Shown here: positions 9,038 to 18,643 of the stretch, piece by piece
Position numbering within the stretch: position 1 is the stretch's first letter
How the letters are laid out: each line of letters opens with the position of its first letter
Origin: Kluyvera georgiana ATCC 51603
Lineage (GTDB): Bacteria; Pseudomonadota; Gammaproteobacteria; Enterobacterales; Enterobacteriaceae
Assembly: GCF_001654985.1 (NCBI RefSeq)
Contig: NZ_LXEU01000081.1
Span: 52,589 to 116,588, forward strand
Direction of reading: 5' to 3'
Length of the DNA stretch: 64,000 nucleotides
The notes under the pieces: model-generated
What the model saw: the letters and a program-made list of their open reading frames with translations, nothing else
Database searches by the model: none
What the model was told of the DNA's origin: nothing
Made by a program: the position numbers and the translations under genes

Positions 9038-10321
9038 TTACTTCTTGAGGTCTGATTTGAAGTCGCGCTGCTCGTAGCCGGTGTACAGCTGACGCGGACG
9101 CGCGATTTTCATGCCGTCGGTGTGCATTTCGTTCCAGTGAGCAATCCAGCCGATGGTGCGCGCCATCGCGAAGATCACGGTGAACATGGAGGACGGAATG
9201 CCCATCGCTTTCAGGATGATACCGGAGTAGAAATCGACGTTCGGGTACAGTTTCTTCTCGATGAAGTACGGGTCGTTAAGCGCGATGTGCTCCAGCTCCA
9301 TCGCCACTTCCAGCAGATCGTCTTTGGTACCCAGCTCTTTCAGCACTTCGTGGCAGGTTTCGCGCATGACGGTCGCACGCGGATCGTAGTTTTTGTACAC
9401 GCGGTGGCCGAAGCCCATCAGACGGAAAGAGTCATTCTTGTCTTTCGCACGACGCACGAATTCTGGAATGTGCTCAACGGAGCTGATTTCTTCCAGCATT
9501 TTCAGCGCGGCTTCGTTGGCGCCGCCGTGTGCCGGCCCCCACAGGGAAGCAATACCGGCCGCGATACAGGCAAACGGGTTGGCCCCGCTGGAGCCTGCGG
9601 TACGCACGGTGGAGGTAGAAGCGTTCTGTTCGTGGTCAGCGTGCAGGATCAGGATACGGTCCATCGCACGTTCCAGCACCGGGTTCACTTCGTAATCTTC
9701 ACACGGCGTTGCGAACATCATACGCAGGAAGTTACCGGCATAGGAGAGATCGTTACGCGGATAAATGAACGGCTGGCCAATCGAATATTTGTAACACATG
9801 GCCGCCATGGTCGGCATTTTGGACAGCAGACGGAATGCGGCGATTTCACGATGACGCGGGTTATTCACGTCCAGAGAGTCGTGATAGAACGCCGCCAGCG
9901 CGCCGGTAATCCCGCACATCACCGCCATCGGGTGAGAGTCGCGGCGGAACGCGTGGAACAGACGGGTGATCTGCTCGTGAATCATGGTGTGGCGAGTGAC
10001 GGTAGTGGTGAACTCGTCGAATTCGGCCTGGCTCGGTTTTTCGCCGTACAGCAGAATGTAGCAAACTTCGAGGTAATTAGATTCGGTGGCTAACTGATCG
10101 ATTGGGAAGCCGCGGTGCAGCAGGATCCCTTCGTCGCCATCAATAAAAGTAATCTTAGACTCGCAAGATGCGGTAGAGGTAAAACCAGGGTCAAAAGTAA
10201 AAATGCCTTTTGAACCGAGAGTACGGATATCAATAACATCCTGACCGAGCGTGCCTTTCAGCACATCAAGTTCAATAGCAGTATCACCGGATAGAGTGAT
10301 TTTTGCCTTTGTATCAGCCAT
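9038..10321 (-). CDS. gltA: GltA, type II (hexameric, NADH-inhibited) citrate synthase
   Basis: This enzyme condenses acetyl-CoA and oxaloacetate to citrate, the entry step of the TCA cycle. It has 427 residues, identical in length to E. coli GltA. Active-site segments are [11 protein letters not shown] (substrate His), [14 protein letters not shown] (His and Arg) and YPNVDFYSG (Asp). An N-terminal beta domain (residues 1 to about 60), typical of the NADH-regulated hexameric form, is present. It is divergent from sdhC with a 650-bp shared control region, as in E. coli where CRP and ArcA act. Confidence 0.98.
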   Translation of the reverse strand: MADTKAKITLSGDTAIELDVLKGTLGQDVIDIRTLGSKGIFTFDPGFTSTASCESKITFIDGDEGILLHRGFPIDQLATESNYLEVCYILLYGEKPSQAEFDEFTTTVTRHTMIHEQITRLFHAFRRDSHPMAVMCGITGALAAFYHDSLDVNNPRHREIAAFRLLSKMPTMAAMCYKYSIGQPFIYPRNDLSYAGNFLRMMFATPCEDYEVNPVLERAMDRILILHADHEQNASTSTVRTAGSSGANPFACIAAGIASLWGPAHGGANEAALKMLEEISSVEHIPEFVRRAKDKNDSFRLMGFGHRVYKNYDPRATVMRETCHEVLKELGTKDDLLEVAMELEHIALNDPYFIEKKLYPNVDFYSGIILKAMGIPSSMFTVIFAMARTIGWIAHWNEMHTDGMKIARPRQLYTGYEQRDFKSDLKK

Positions 10322-10719
10322 TTACGGTCTCCTTAGCGCCTTTTTGCTTAAGACTGCCGGATGCCGGATTTGCAATTCAAAAAATATTTCGACGGTGCCA
10401 GTTTGTTATTTGGCTCACGGCTCTGCTGTAGAGATAAAGCAAGGGTACAGAGCAAGGGCGCTTGACGGTGCACGTCTAATCTACAGTGAAACAACAGCAA
10501 ATCAGGGTCTTAGCAATCCAATGATTCAAACCTGAACAAACACTAATAACGTTACAGCCAGGCCAGGTCAACCCAATCACACTGTTACATAACTTATTAT
10601 CAGGTGAAAGAGTGCCCCCATAACTTTTGAGCATTATATGCTTTTACAGGTGATGGTTGTAACAATAATGTTTAATATTTGTCAAATCACGTGATTAATT
10701 TTTAAAAAATTGTTTTAAT

Positions 10720-10735
10720 CGTGAGCGTGATCACT
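10720..10735. promoter_or_regulatory. CRP-type site upstream of sdhC
   Basis: CGTGA-N6-TCACT with symmetric GTGA...TCAC cores lies about 60 bp upstream of the sdhC promoter elements, in the position expected for CRP activation of sdhCDAB. Confidence 0.6.
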
Positions 10736-10772
10736 GTTCTGCATAAAACCAGACAAACTATATGTAGGTTAA

Positions 10773-10801
10773 TTGTAATGATTTTGTGAACAGCCTATAC
10801 T
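10773..10801 (+). promoter_or_regulatory. sdhC sigma70 promoter with ArcA-like sequence
   Basis: TTGTAA (-35) and TATACT (-10) are separated by 17 bp. The -35 overlaps GTTAATTGTAATGA, which resembles the ArcA box. This segment and the following TGCCGCCAG match the remembered E. coli sdhC promoter. Confidence 0.75.
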
Positions 10802-10973
10802 GCCGCCAGGTCTCCGGAACTCCCTGCAATCCCGAGCCACCCAGCGTTGTAGCGCGTCGTTTTAGCATCTGGAAGCAGATTTAACCATGACGCGAAGTTA
10901 TAGAAAGGACGCTGCTTGACCCGCCTGCAGACCGGAGGAAGGAAATAATAAGAACAGCATGTGGGCGTTATTC

Positions 10974-11363
10974 ATGATAAGAAATGTGAAAAAACAAAGA
11001 CCTGTCAATCTGGATTTGACAACAATCCGGTTCCCTATAACAGCGATAGCGTCCATTCTTCATCGCGTTTCCGGCGTGATTACGTTTGTGGCGGTGGGCA
11101 TTCTGCTATGGCTGCTGGGCACCAGTCTCTCCTCCCCGGAAGGCTTCCTGACCGCTTCCTCCATCATGAGCAGTTTCTTCGTTAAATTCATTATGTGGGG
11201 CATCCTCACTGCGCTGGCCTACCACGCCGTTGTGGGTATCCGTCACGTGTTAATGGATTTCGGTTATATCGAAGAAACCCTCGAAGCCGGTCAGCGCTCT
11301 GCCAAAATTTCTTTCGTTATTACAGTCGTGCTTTCAATTCTTGCAGGAGTCCTCGTATGGTAA
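10974..11363 (+). CDS. sdhC: SdhC, succinate dehydrogenase cytochrome b556 subunit
   Basis: This is a membrane anchor subunit of complex II with three membrane helices. It has 129 residues. The start [15 protein letters not shown] (10974) matches E. coli; a GTG/ATG a few codons upstream is in frame but less likely. Quinone-site and haem-site motifs are visible: SILHRVSGV with conserved Ser and Arg, and the helix-II His in [11 protein letters not shown]. It overlaps sdhD by 7 nt, which suggests coupling. Confidence 0.96.
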   Translation: MIRNVKKQRPVNLDLTTIRFPITAIASILHRVSGVITFVAVGILLWLLGTSLSSPEGFLTASSIMSSFFVKFIMWGILTALAYHAVVGIRHVLMDFGYIEETLEAGQRSAKISFVITVVLSILAGVLVW

Positions 11364-11704
11364 GCAACGCCTCAGCATTAGGACGCAACGGCGTACATGA
11401 CTTCATCCTCGTCCGCGCCACCGCCATTGTCCTGACTCTGTACATCATCTACATGGTGGGCTTTTTTGCGACGCACGGTGAAGTGACCTGGGAAATCTGG
11501 AGCGGTTTCTTTGCCTCTGCGTTCACTAAAGTGTTCACCCTGCTGGCTCTGTTCTCAATCTTGATTCATGCCTGGATCGGCATGTGGCAGGTGTTGACCG
11601 ACTACGTTAAACCGCTGGCTCTGCGCCTGACGCTGCAACTGGTAATTGTTGTTGCGCTGCTGGTTTACGTTATCTATGGATTTGTTGTGGTGTGGGGTGT
11701 GTGA
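11357..11704 (+). CDS. sdhD: SdhD, succinate dehydrogenase membrane anchor subunit
   Basis: This is the second membrane anchor of complex II, with 115 residues and three membrane helices. The start [12 protein letters not shown] overlaps the sdhC stop. The segment [20 protein letters not shown] carries the haem-ligand His and the conserved Asp/Tyr of the ubiquinone site. The stop overlaps the sdhA ATG (TGATG). Confidence 0.96.
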   Translation: MVSNASALGRNGVHDFILVRATAIVLTLYIIYMVGFFATHGEVTWEIWSGFFASAFTKVFTLLALFSILIHAWIGMWQVLTDYVKPLALRLTLQLVIVVALLVYVIYGFVVVWGV

Positions 11705-13470
11705 TGAAACTGCCAGTCAGAGAATTTGATGCTGTAGTGATTGGTGCCGGTGGCGCAGGTATGCGCGCGGCGCTGCAAATTTCCCAGAGCGGCCAGACTT
11801 GTGCGCTGCTGTCTAAAGTGTTCCCAACCCGTTCCCATACCGTATCCGCGCAGGGTGGCATCACCGTGGCGCTCGGTAATACCCATGAAGATAACTGGGA
11901 ATGGCACATGTACGACACCGTAAAAGGGTCGGACTATATTGGTGACCAGGACGCGATTGAATATATGTGTAAGACCGGCCCGGAAGCGATTCTGGAGCTG
12001 GATCATATGGGCCTGCCGTTCTCCCGTCTGGAGAATGGGACCATCTACCAACGTCCGTTTGGCGGCCAGTCGAAGAACTTCGGCGGCGAGCAGGCGGCAC
12101 GTACCGCGGCGGCGGCTGACCGTACCGGTCACGCTCTGCTGCACACGCTGTATCAACAGAATTTGAAAAACCACACCACGATTTTCTCCGAGTGGTACGC
12201 GCTGGACCTGGTGAAAAACGCCGATGGCGCCATCGTCGGTTGTACCGCGCTGTGTATCGAAACCGGTGAAGTGGTGTACTTCAAAGCCCGCGCAACCGTG
12301 CTGGCAACCGGCGGCGCAGGCCGTATTTACCAGTCCACCACCAACGCCCACATTAATACCGGTGACGGCGTGGGTATGGCTATTCGTGCCGGCGTTCCGG
12401 TGCAGGATATGGAAATGTGGCAGTTCCACCCGACCGGTATCGCCGGCGCGGGCGTGCTGGTCACCGAAGGCTGCCGTGGTGAAGGTGGTTACCTGCTGAA
12501 CAAACACGGCGAGCGCTTCATGGAGCGTTATGCGCCGAACGCGAAAGACCTGGCGGGTCGTGACGTGGTGGCGCGTTCCATCATGATCGAAATCCGTGAA
12601 GGCCGCGGCTGTGACGGCCCGTGGGGCCCACACGCTAAACTGAAGCTGGATCACCTGGGTAAAGAGGTGCTGGAATCCCGTCTGCCGGGCATTCTGGAAC
12701 TGTCTCGTACCTTCGCGCACGTTGATCCGGTTAAAGAACCGATTCCGGTTATCCCAACCTGCCACTACATGATGGGCGGTATTCCGACCAAAGTGAGCGG
12801 CCAGGCGTTGACGGTGAACGAGCAGGGCGAAGACGTGGTGATTCCTGGCCTGTTCGCGGTCGGTGAAATTGCCTGCGTATCGGTACACGGTGCTAACCGT
12901 CTGGGCGGTAACTCGCTGCTGGATCTGGTGGTGTTTGGTCGTGCGGTGGGTCTGCATCTGCAGGAATCTATCGCCGAGCAGGGCGTACTGCGTGACGCTA
13001 CCGAAGAAGAGATTGACGCTTCTCTGGAACGCCTGAACCGTTGGAACGGTAACCGTAACGGTGAAGACCCGGTCGAAATTCGCAAAGCGCTGCAGGAATG
13101 TATGCAGCACAACTTCTCGGTATTCCGTGAAGGTGATGCGATGGCCAAAGGCCTTGAACAGCTGAAAGCCATCCGCGAGCGCCTGAAAAATGCCCGTCTG
13201 GATGATACCTCCAGCGAGTTCAACACCCAGCGCGTTGAGTGCCTGGAACTGGATAACCTGATGGAAACGGCTTTCGCCACCGCGATGTCCGCCAATTTCC
13301 GTACCGAGAGCCGTGGCGCGCATAGCCGCTTCGACTTCCCGGAGCGTGATGATGAAAACTGGCTGTGCCATTCCCTGTATCTGCCAGAGTCGGAGTCTAT
13401 GACGCGTCGTAGCGTCAATATGGAACCGAAACTGCGTCCGGCATTCCCGCCGAAGATTCGTACTTATTAA
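11704..13470 (+). CDS. sdhA: SdhA, succinate dehydrogenase flavoprotein subunit
   Basis: This subunit oxidises succinate to fumarate with covalently bound FAD and faces the cytoplasm. It has 588 residues, the E. coli length. The FAD-binding [11 protein letters not shown] motif is at the N terminus; [10 protein letters not shown] holds the flavinylated His45. [13 protein letters not shown] holds the catalytic Arg, and HPTG and [10 protein letters not shown] belong to the active site. The start at 11704 overlaps the sdhD stop; the ORF opening at 11692 lies in the sdhD 3' end. It needs SdhE (elsewhere) for flavinylation in related bacteria. Confidence 0.98.
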   Translation: MKLPVREFDAVVIGAGGAGMRAALQISQSGQTCALLSKVFPTRSHTVSAQGGITVALGNTHEDNWEWHMYDTVKGSDYIGDQDAIEYMCKTGPEAILELDHMGLPFSRLENGTIYQRPFGGQSKNFGGEQAARTAAAADRTGHALLHTLYQQNLKNHTTIFSEWYALDLVKNADGAIVGCTALCIETGEVVYFKARATVLATGGAGRIYQSTTNAHINTGDGVGMAIRAGVPVQDMEMWQFHPTGIAGAGVLVTEGCRGEGGYLLNKHGERFMERYAPNAKDLAGRDVVARSIMIEIREGRGCDGPWGPHAKLKLDHLGKEVLESRLPGILELSRTFAHVDPVKEPIPVIPTCHYMMGGIPTKVSGQALTVNEQGEDVVIPGLFAVGEIACVSVHGANRLGGNSLLDLVVFGRAVGLHLQESIAEQGVLRDATEEEIDASLERLNRWNGNRNGEDPVEIRKALQECMQHNFSVFREGDAMAKGLEQLKAIRERLKNARLDDTSSEFNTQRVECLELDNLMETAFATAMSANFRTESRGAHSRFDFPERDDENWLCHSLYLPESESMTRRSVNMEPKLRPAFPPKIRTY

Positions 13471-13485
13471 TGCGGAGACAGGAAA

Positions 13486-14202
13486 ATGAAACTCGAGTTT
13501 TCAGTTTATCGTTATAACCCGGACGTAGACGATGCTCCGCGCATGCAGGATTACACCCTGGAAGCGGAAGAAGGTCGCGATATGATGCTGCTGGATGCGT
13601 TAATCCAGCTGAAAGAAAAAGATCCGAGCCTGTCGTTCCGCCGCTCCTGCCGTGAAGGGGTTTGTGGTTCTGATGGTCTGAACATGAACGGGAAAAACGG
13701 TCTGGCATGCATCACGCCGATCTCCGCGCTGAATCAGCCGGGTAAGAAAATTGTTATCCGTCCACTGCCTGGATTGCCGGTTATCCGCGATTTGGTGGTA
13801 GACATGGGGCAATTCTATGCACAATATGAGAAGATTAAGCCTTACTTATTGAATAATGGGCAAAATCCTCCGGCTCGTGAGCATCTGCAGATGCCGGAGC
13901 AGCGTGAGAAGCTCGACGGTCTGTACGAGTGTATTCTCTGCGCATGTTGTTCAACCTCTTGTCCGTCGTTCTGGTGGAATCCGGACAAGTTTATCGGCCC
14001 GGCAGGCCTGTTGGCCGCGTATCGTTTCCTGATTGACAGCCGCGATACCGAAACCGACAGCCGTCTGGAAGGATTAAGTGACGCTTTCAGCGTATTCCGC
14101 TGCCATAGCATCATGAACTGCGTCAGTGTATGTCCTAAGGGGCTGAACCCGACGCGCGCCATCGGCCATATTAAGTCGATGCTGCTGCAACGTAGTGCGT
14201 AA
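13486..14202 (+). CDS. sdhB: SdhB, succinate dehydrogenase iron-sulfur subunit
   Basis: This subunit passes electrons from SdhA to ubiquinone through 2Fe-2S, 4Fe-4S and 3Fe-4S clusters. It has 238 residues. The cluster cysteines are clear: RSCREGVCGSDG for 2Fe-2S, CILCACCSTSCPS for the 4Fe-4S cluster and part of the 3Fe-4S site, and CHSIMNCVSVCPKGLNP. It begins 15 nt after sdhA with an AGGAAA-type site. REP sequences separate it from sucA. Confidence 0.97.
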   Translation: MKLEFSVYRYNPDVDDAPRMQDYTLEAEEGRDMMLLDALIQLKEKDPSLSFRRSCREGVCGSDGLNMNGKNGLACITPISALNQPGKKIVIRPLPGLPVIRDLVVDMGQFYAQYEKIKPYLLNNGQNPPAREHLQMPEQREKLDGLYECILCACCSTSCPSFWWNPDKFIGPAGLLAAYRFLIDSRDTETDSRLEGLSDAFSVFRCHSIMNCVSVCPKGLNPTRAIGHIKSMLLQRSA

Positions 14203-14210
14203 GTAGTCGT

Positions 14211-14287
14211 TGTTGCCGGATGGCGACGTACCGTTTTATCCGGCCTACATCCCCGTAGGCCAGATAAGCGAAGCGCCATCAGGCAAC
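14211..14287. repeat. REP pair (BIME) between sdhB and sucA
   Basis: TTGCCGGATGGCG...TATCCGGCCTAC is followed by GTAGGCC...GCGCCATCAGGCAA. The two REP-type units are in opposite orientation, immediately after the sdhB stop. This may stabilise the sdh part of the transcript. Confidence 0.88.
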
Positions 14288-14295
14288 AAACATGC

Positions 14296-14386
14296 AGGAA
14301 ACCTTTAAAAACTGCCACATGCACTTCCTCTGAGAGAGGGGAAGGGTGAGAGTAAAAAACTCTTAAGACAGTTTCTAAAGGTTCCT
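14296..14386. repeat. Long imperfect inverted repeat upstream of sucA
   Basis: Left arm AGGAAACCTTTAAAAACTG (14296-14314) pairs with right arm CAGTTTCTAAAGGTTCCT (14369-14386), with one bulge and one mismatch. The 54-nt centre holds a CCTCTGAGAGAGGGG palindrome-like core. It lies about 115 bp upstream of the sucA ATG. The remaining sequence to sucA contains no ORF and probably the suc promoter. Confidence 0.65.
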
Positions 14387-14500
14387 TCGCGGGCCAGTGC
14401 AGATACAAGAGCTCGCAAGTGAACCCTGGGACGTGTGCTTTACCGGCGTACGTCGTAGTTATCCACGGCGAAATAAGCATAAAATGCTTAAGGGATCACG

Positions 14501-17302
14501 ATGCAGAACGGCGCAATGAAAGCCTGGCTGGACTCTTCTTACCTCTCTGGTGCTAACCAGAGCTGGATAGAACAGCTCTATGAAGACTTCTTAACCGATC
14601 CTGACTCTGTCGACGCTCACTGGCGTTCAATGTTCCAGCAGTTACCTGGTACCGGAGTCAAACCGGATCAATTTCATTCTAAAACGCGTGATTATTTCCG
14701 TCGTCTGGCGAAGGATGCCTCACGTTACTCCTCTTCGATTTCCGACCCTGACACGAATGCGAAGCAGGTTAAAGTCCTGCAGCTTATCAACGCTTACCGC
14801 TTCCGTGGTCACCAGCATGCGAATCTCGATCCGCTGGGACTGTGGCAGCAGGATAGAGTCGCTGATTTAGATCCCGCTTTCCACGATCTGACTGAGGCCG
14901 ACTTCCAGGAGAGCTTTAACGTAGGTTCTTTTGCCATCGGCAAAGAGACGATGAAGCTCGGCGATCTGATTGACGCGCTCAAGCAAACCTACTGCGGCCA
15001 CATCGGCGCGGAATATATGCACATTACCAGCACCGAAGAAAAACGTTGGATTCAGCAGCGTTTTGAGGCGGGGCATGCCACCTTTACCGCGGAAGAGAAA
15101 AAGCGCTTCCTGAGCGAGCTGACCGCCGCGGAAGGTCTGGAACGCTACCTGGGGGCGAAGTTCCCGGGAGCCAAACGCTTCTCGCTGGAAGGCGGCGACG
15201 CGCTGGTGCCGATGCTCAAAGAGATGATCCGCCATGCGGGCAAGAGTGGCACGCGTGAAGTGGTGCTGGGTATGGCGCACCGTGGTCGTCTGAACGTGTT
15301 GATCAACGTACTGGGTAAACAGTCCCAGGAACTGTTCGACGAATTCTCCGGCAAACATAAAGAACACCTCGGCACCGGTGACGTGAAGTACCACATGGGC
15401 TTCTCCTCCGACATCGAAACCGAAGGTGGCCTGGTGCACCTGGCGCTGGCGTTTAACCCGTCGCACCTCGAAATCGTTAGCCCGGTGGTGATGGGTTCCG
15501 TGCGTGCGCGTCTGGATCGCCTCGACGAGCCGAGCAGCAACATGGTTCTGCCGATCACCATCCACGGTGACGCCGCAGTCACCGGTCAGGGTGTGGTTCA
15601 GGAAACCCTGAACATGTCCAAAGCGCGTGGTTATGAAGTGGGCGGTACCGTTCGCATCGTTATCAACAACCAGGTGGGCTTCACCACCTCTAACCCGCTG
15701 GATGCGCGTTCTACCCCGTACTGTACCGACATCGGTAAGATGGTGCAGGCGCCGATTTTCCACGTTAACGCGGATGATCCGGAAGCGGTCGCTTTCGTCA
15801 CCCGACTGGCGCTGGACTTCCGTAATACCTTCAAACGCGATGTGTTCATCGATCTGGTGTGCTACCGCCGTCACGGCCACAACGAAGCCGACGAGCCGAG
15901 CGCAACCCAGCCGCTGATGTACCAGAAAATCAAAAAGCATCCGACCCCGCGCAAAATCTATGCTGACAAGCTGGAAGCGGACAACGTCGCGACGCTGGAA
16001 GATGCCACCGAGATGGTTAACCTGTATCGCGACGCGCTGGACGCGGGCGAATGCGTGGTGAAAGAGTGGCGTCCGATGAACCTGCACTCCTTTACCTGGT
16101 CGCCGTACCTCAACCATGAGTGGGACGAAAGCTACCCGAACAAGGTTGACATGAAGCGTCTGCAGGAGTTGGCTAACCGTATCAGCACCGTGCCGGAAGG
16201 CGTGGAAATGCAGTCTCGCGTCGCGAAAATCTACGGCGACCGTCAGGCGATGGCGGCGGGCGAGAAGCTGTTTGACTGGGGCGGTGCGGAAAACCTGGCG
16301 TACGCCACGCTGGTTGATGAAGGCGTTCCGGTGCGTCTGTCCGGTGAAGATGCCGGTCGCGGTACCTTCTTCCACCGTCACGCGGTGATTCACAACCAGA
16401 CTAACGGTTCTACCTACACGCCGCTGCAGCACGTACACAACGGCCAGGGCGACTTTAAAGTGTGGGACTCCGTGCTGTCTGAAGAAGCGGTACTGGCGTT
16501 CGAATATGGCTACGCGACGGCTGAGCCGCGCACGCTGACCATCTGGGAAGCGCAGTTCGGCGACTTCGCCAACGGTGCGCAGGTGGTGATTGACCAGTTC
16601 ATCTCCTCCGGCGAGCAGAAATGGGGCCGTATGTGCGGTCTGGCGATGCTGCTGCCGCACGGTTATGAAGGCCAGGGGCCGGAGCACTCCTCCGCGCGTC
16701 TGGAACGTTATCTGCAGCTTTGCGCTCAGCAGAACATGCAGGTTTGCGTGCCGTCTACCCCGGCTCAGGTGTATCACATGCTGCGTCGTCAGGCGCTGCG
16801 CGGGATGCGTCGTCCGCTGGTGGTGATGTCGCCGAAGTCGCTGCTGCGTCACCCGCTGGCGGTCTCTTCGCTCGACGAACTGGCGAATGGCACCTTTATG
16901 CCGGCCATCGGCGAGATTGACGAACTGGATCCGAAAGCGGTGAAACGCGTGGTGCTGTGCTCTGGTAAGGTGTACTACGACCTGCTGGAACAGCGTCGCA
17001 AAAACGACCAGAAAGATGTCGCTATCGTGCGTATTGAACAGCTGTATCCGTTCCCGCACCAGGCGGTACAGGAAGCACTGAAACCATTTGCTCACGTGCA
17101 TGATTTTGTCTGGTGCCAGGAAGAGCCGCTGAACCAGGGCGCCTGGTACTGCAGCCAGCATCATTTCCGTGAAGTAGTTCCATTTGGGGCCGCTCTGCGT
17201 TACGCAGGTCGCCCGGCCTCCGCCTCACCGGCGGTAGGGTATATGTCCGTTCACCAGAAGCAGCAACAAGATCTGGTCAATGACGCGCTGAACGTCGATT
17301 AA
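14501..17302 (+). CDS. sucA: SucA, 2-oxoglutarate dehydrogenase E1 component
   Basis: This thiamine-diphosphate enzyme decarboxylates 2-oxoglutarate and transfers the succinyl group to SucB lipoate. It has 933 residues, exactly the E. coli length. Visible landmarks are the N-terminal SYLSGANQSWIEQLYEDF helix that tethers E2, the substrate/ThDP His in VLGMAHRGRLNVL, ThDP/Mg binding in HGDAAVTGQGVVQETLN and VINNQVGFTT, and the C-terminal PEHSSARLERYLQ. It is first of sucABCD, which can also be read from the sdhC promoter. An AAGGGATC site precedes the ATG. Confidence 0.98.
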   Translation: MQNGAMKAWLDSSYLSGANQSWIEQLYEDFLTDPDSVDAHWRSMFQQLPGTGVKPDQFHSKTRDYFRRLAKDASRYSSSISDPDTNAKQVKVLQLINAYRFRGHQHANLDPLGLWQQDRVADLDPAFHDLTEADFQESFNVGSFAIGKETMKLGDLIDALKQTYCGHIGAEYMHITSTEEKRWIQQRFEAGHATFTAEEKKRFLSELTAAEGLERYLGAKFPGAKRFSLEGGDALVPMLKEMIRHAGKSGTREVVLGMAHRGRLNVLINVLGKQSQELFDEFSGKHKEHLGTGDVKYHMGFSSDIETEGGLVHLALAFNPSHLEIVSPVVMGSVRARLDRLDEPSSNMVLPITIHGDAAVTGQGVVQETLNMSKARGYEVGGTVRIVINNQVGFTTSNPLDARSTPYCTDIGKMVQAPIFHVNADDPEAVAFVTRLALDFRNTFKRDVFIDLVCYRRHGHNEADEPSATQPLMYQKIKKHPTPRKIYADKLEADNVATLEDATEMVNLYRDALDAGECVVKEWRPMNLHSFTWSPYLNHEWDESYPNKVDMKRLQELANRISTVPEGVEMQSRVAKIYGDRQAMAAGEKLFDWGGAENLAYATLVDEGVPVRLSGEDAGRGTFFHRHAVIHNQTNGSTYTPLQHVHNGQGDFKVWDSVLSEEAVLAFEYGYATAEPRTLTIWEAQFGDFANGAQVVIDQFISSGEQKWGRMCGLAMLLPHGYEGQGPEHSSARLERYLQLCAQQNMQVCVPSTPAQVYHMLRRQALRGMRRPLVVMSPKSLLRHPLAVSSLDELANGTFMPAIGEIDELDPKAVKRVVLCSGKVYYDLLEQRRKNDQKDVAIVRIEQLYPFPHQAVQEALKPFAHVHDFVWCQEEPLNQGAWYCSQHHFREVVPFGAALRYAGRPASASPAVGYMSVHQKQQQDLVNDALNVD

Positions 17303-17315
17303 TTAAGGATACATA

Positions 17316-18533
17316 ATGAGTAGCGTAGATATTCTGGTCCCTGACCTGCCTGAATCCGTAGCAGATGCGACCGTGGCCACCTGGCATAAAAAACCGGGCG
17401 ATGCGGTAGTGCGTGATGAAGTGCTGGTAGAAATCGAAACTGACAAAGTGGTACTGGAAGTACCGGCGTCGGCAGATGGTATCCTTGATGCCGTTCTGGA
17501 AGATGAAGGCACCACCGTCACTTCCCGTCAGATCCTCGGTCGCCTGCGTGAAGGCAACAGCGCGGGTAAAGAAACCAGCGTCAAGGCTGACAGCAAAGAG
17601 TCTACCCCGGCTCAGCGTCAGCAGGCGTCGCTGGAAGAGCAAAATAACGAGGCGCTCAGCCCGGCGATCCGTCGCCTGCTGGCTGAGCACAACCTCGATG
17701 CCAACGCCATTAAAGGCACCGGCGTCGGTGGCCGTCTGACCCGTGAAGACGTTGCGAAGCACCTGGCAAAAGCACCGGCGAAAGCCGCTGCAGCACCGGT
17801 TCCGGCCGCTGCGCCGGTTGCGCCGCTGGCTGGCCGCTCCGAAAAACGCGTTCCGATGACCCGTCTGCGTAAGCGCGTTGCCGAGCGTCTGCTGGAAGCG
17901 AAAAACTCCACCGCGATGCTGACCACCTTCAACGAAGTGAACATGAAACCGATCATGGACCTGCGTAAGCAGTACGGTGACGCGTTTGAAAAACGCCACG
18001 GTATTCGTCTGGGCTTCATGTCCTTCTACGTGAAGGCGGTGGTTGAAGCGCTGAAACGCTATCCGGAAGTGAACGCTTCTATCGATGGCGATGACGTGGT
18101 TTACCACAACTACTTCGATGTAAGCATGGCCGTTTCGACGCCACGCGGCCTGGTGACGCCGGTCCTGCGTGATGTGGATGCTCTAGGCATGGCTGACATC
18201 GAGAAGAACATCAAAGAGCTGGCTGTTAAAGGCCGTGACGGTAAGCTGACCGTAGAAGATCTGACCGGCGGTAACTTCACCATTACCAACGGCGGCGTCT
18301 TTGGTTCCCTGATGTCTACCCCGATCATCAACCCGCCTCAGAGCGCGATTCTGGGTATGCATGCCATTAAAGACCGCCCGATGGCGGTGGATGGCAAAGT
18401 AGAAATTCTGCCGATGATGTACCTGGCACTGTCCTATGACCACCGTCTGATCGATGGGCGCGAGTCTGTAGGCTTCCTGGTGGCAATTAAAGAGTTGCTG
18501 GAAGATCCAACCCGTCTGCTGCTGGACGTGTAG
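17316..18533 (+). CDS. sucB: SucB, dihydrolipoyllysine succinyltransferase (E2 of 2-oxoglutarate dehydrogenase)
   Basis: This is the core E2 of the 2-oxoglutarate dehydrogenase complex; it forms succinyl-CoA. It has 405 residues. The lipoyl domain (residues 1 to about 80) carries the lipoylated Lys in [10 protein letters not shown]. The peripheral subunit-binding domain is [20 protein letters not shown]. An Ala/Pro linker precedes a catalytic CAT-like domain ending in [13 protein letters not shown] with the active His and Asp. It starts 13 nt after sucA. Confidence 0.98.
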   Translation: MSSVDILVPDLPESVADATVATWHKKPGDAVVRDEVLVEIETDKVVLEVPASADGILDAVLEDEGTTVTSRQILGRLREGNSAGKETSVKADSKESTPAQRQQASLEEQNNEALSPAIRRLLAEHNLDANAIKGTGVGGRLTREDVAKHLAKAPAKAAAAPVPAAAPVAPLAGRSEKRVPMTRLRKRVAERLLEAKNSTAMLTTFNEVNMKPIMDLRKQYGDAFEKRHGIRLGFMSFYVKAVVEALKRYPEVNASIDGDDVVYHNYFDVSMAVSTPRGLVTPVLRDVDALGMADIEKNIKELAVKGRDGKLTVEDLTGGNFTITNGGVFGSLMSTPIINPPQSAILGMHAIKDRPMAVDGKVEILPMMYLALSYDHRLIDGRESVGFLVAIKELLEDPTRLLLDV

Positions 18534-18543
18534 TGATGTTAGC

Positions 18544-18572
18544 GGCCTCTCTCCCCGTGCGGGGAGGAGGCC
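18544..18572. other. GC-rich hairpin between sucB and sucC
   Basis: GGCCTCTCTCCCC and GGGGAGGAGGCC (one bulge) flank GTGC in the 110-nt sucB-sucC gap. There is no T-run, so it is more likely an mRNA stability or processing element than a terminator. Confidence 0.65.
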
Positions 18573-18643
18573 TACTCTGTGCTATGCAGAACTAAAAGAT
18601 CCAGACCACAACTCAACAACATTTTATAGGATGGATAGAACAC

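Larger units (their letters stand above)
10322..10973. promoter_or_regulatory. gltA-sdhC divergent control region
   Basis: This 650-bp non-coding region is AT-rich in the centre (10620-10790). It holds the CRP-type site and sdhC promoter given separately. The first 300 bp (to about 10620) form the gltA leader and upstream side. The last 170 bp form a long sdhC leader ending in GGAGGAAGGAAATAAT. In E. coli this leader is the target of the small RNAs RyhB and Spot 42; I cannot verify pairing here. No gene was found inside it. Confidence 0.75.

Noticed and set aside
9122..10093. 323-codon antisense frame over gltA
   Set aside because: Shadow of gltA codon use; Arg/His/Gln-rich and without family resemblance.
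10251..10535. Small ORF in the gltA-sdhC spacer
   Set aside because: It overlaps the gltA 5' end and leader, lacks a ribosome site and has no similarity I recognise.
11674..13371. 565-codon antisense frame over sdhA
   Set aside because: Same cause as above; sdhA is fully conserved on the other strand and the antisense frame has no plausible start or ribosome site.
14867..17164. 765-codon antisense frame over sucA
   Set aside because: It is a codon-bias shadow of a highly expressed gene; the antisense product has no recognisable domain and low-complexity composition.
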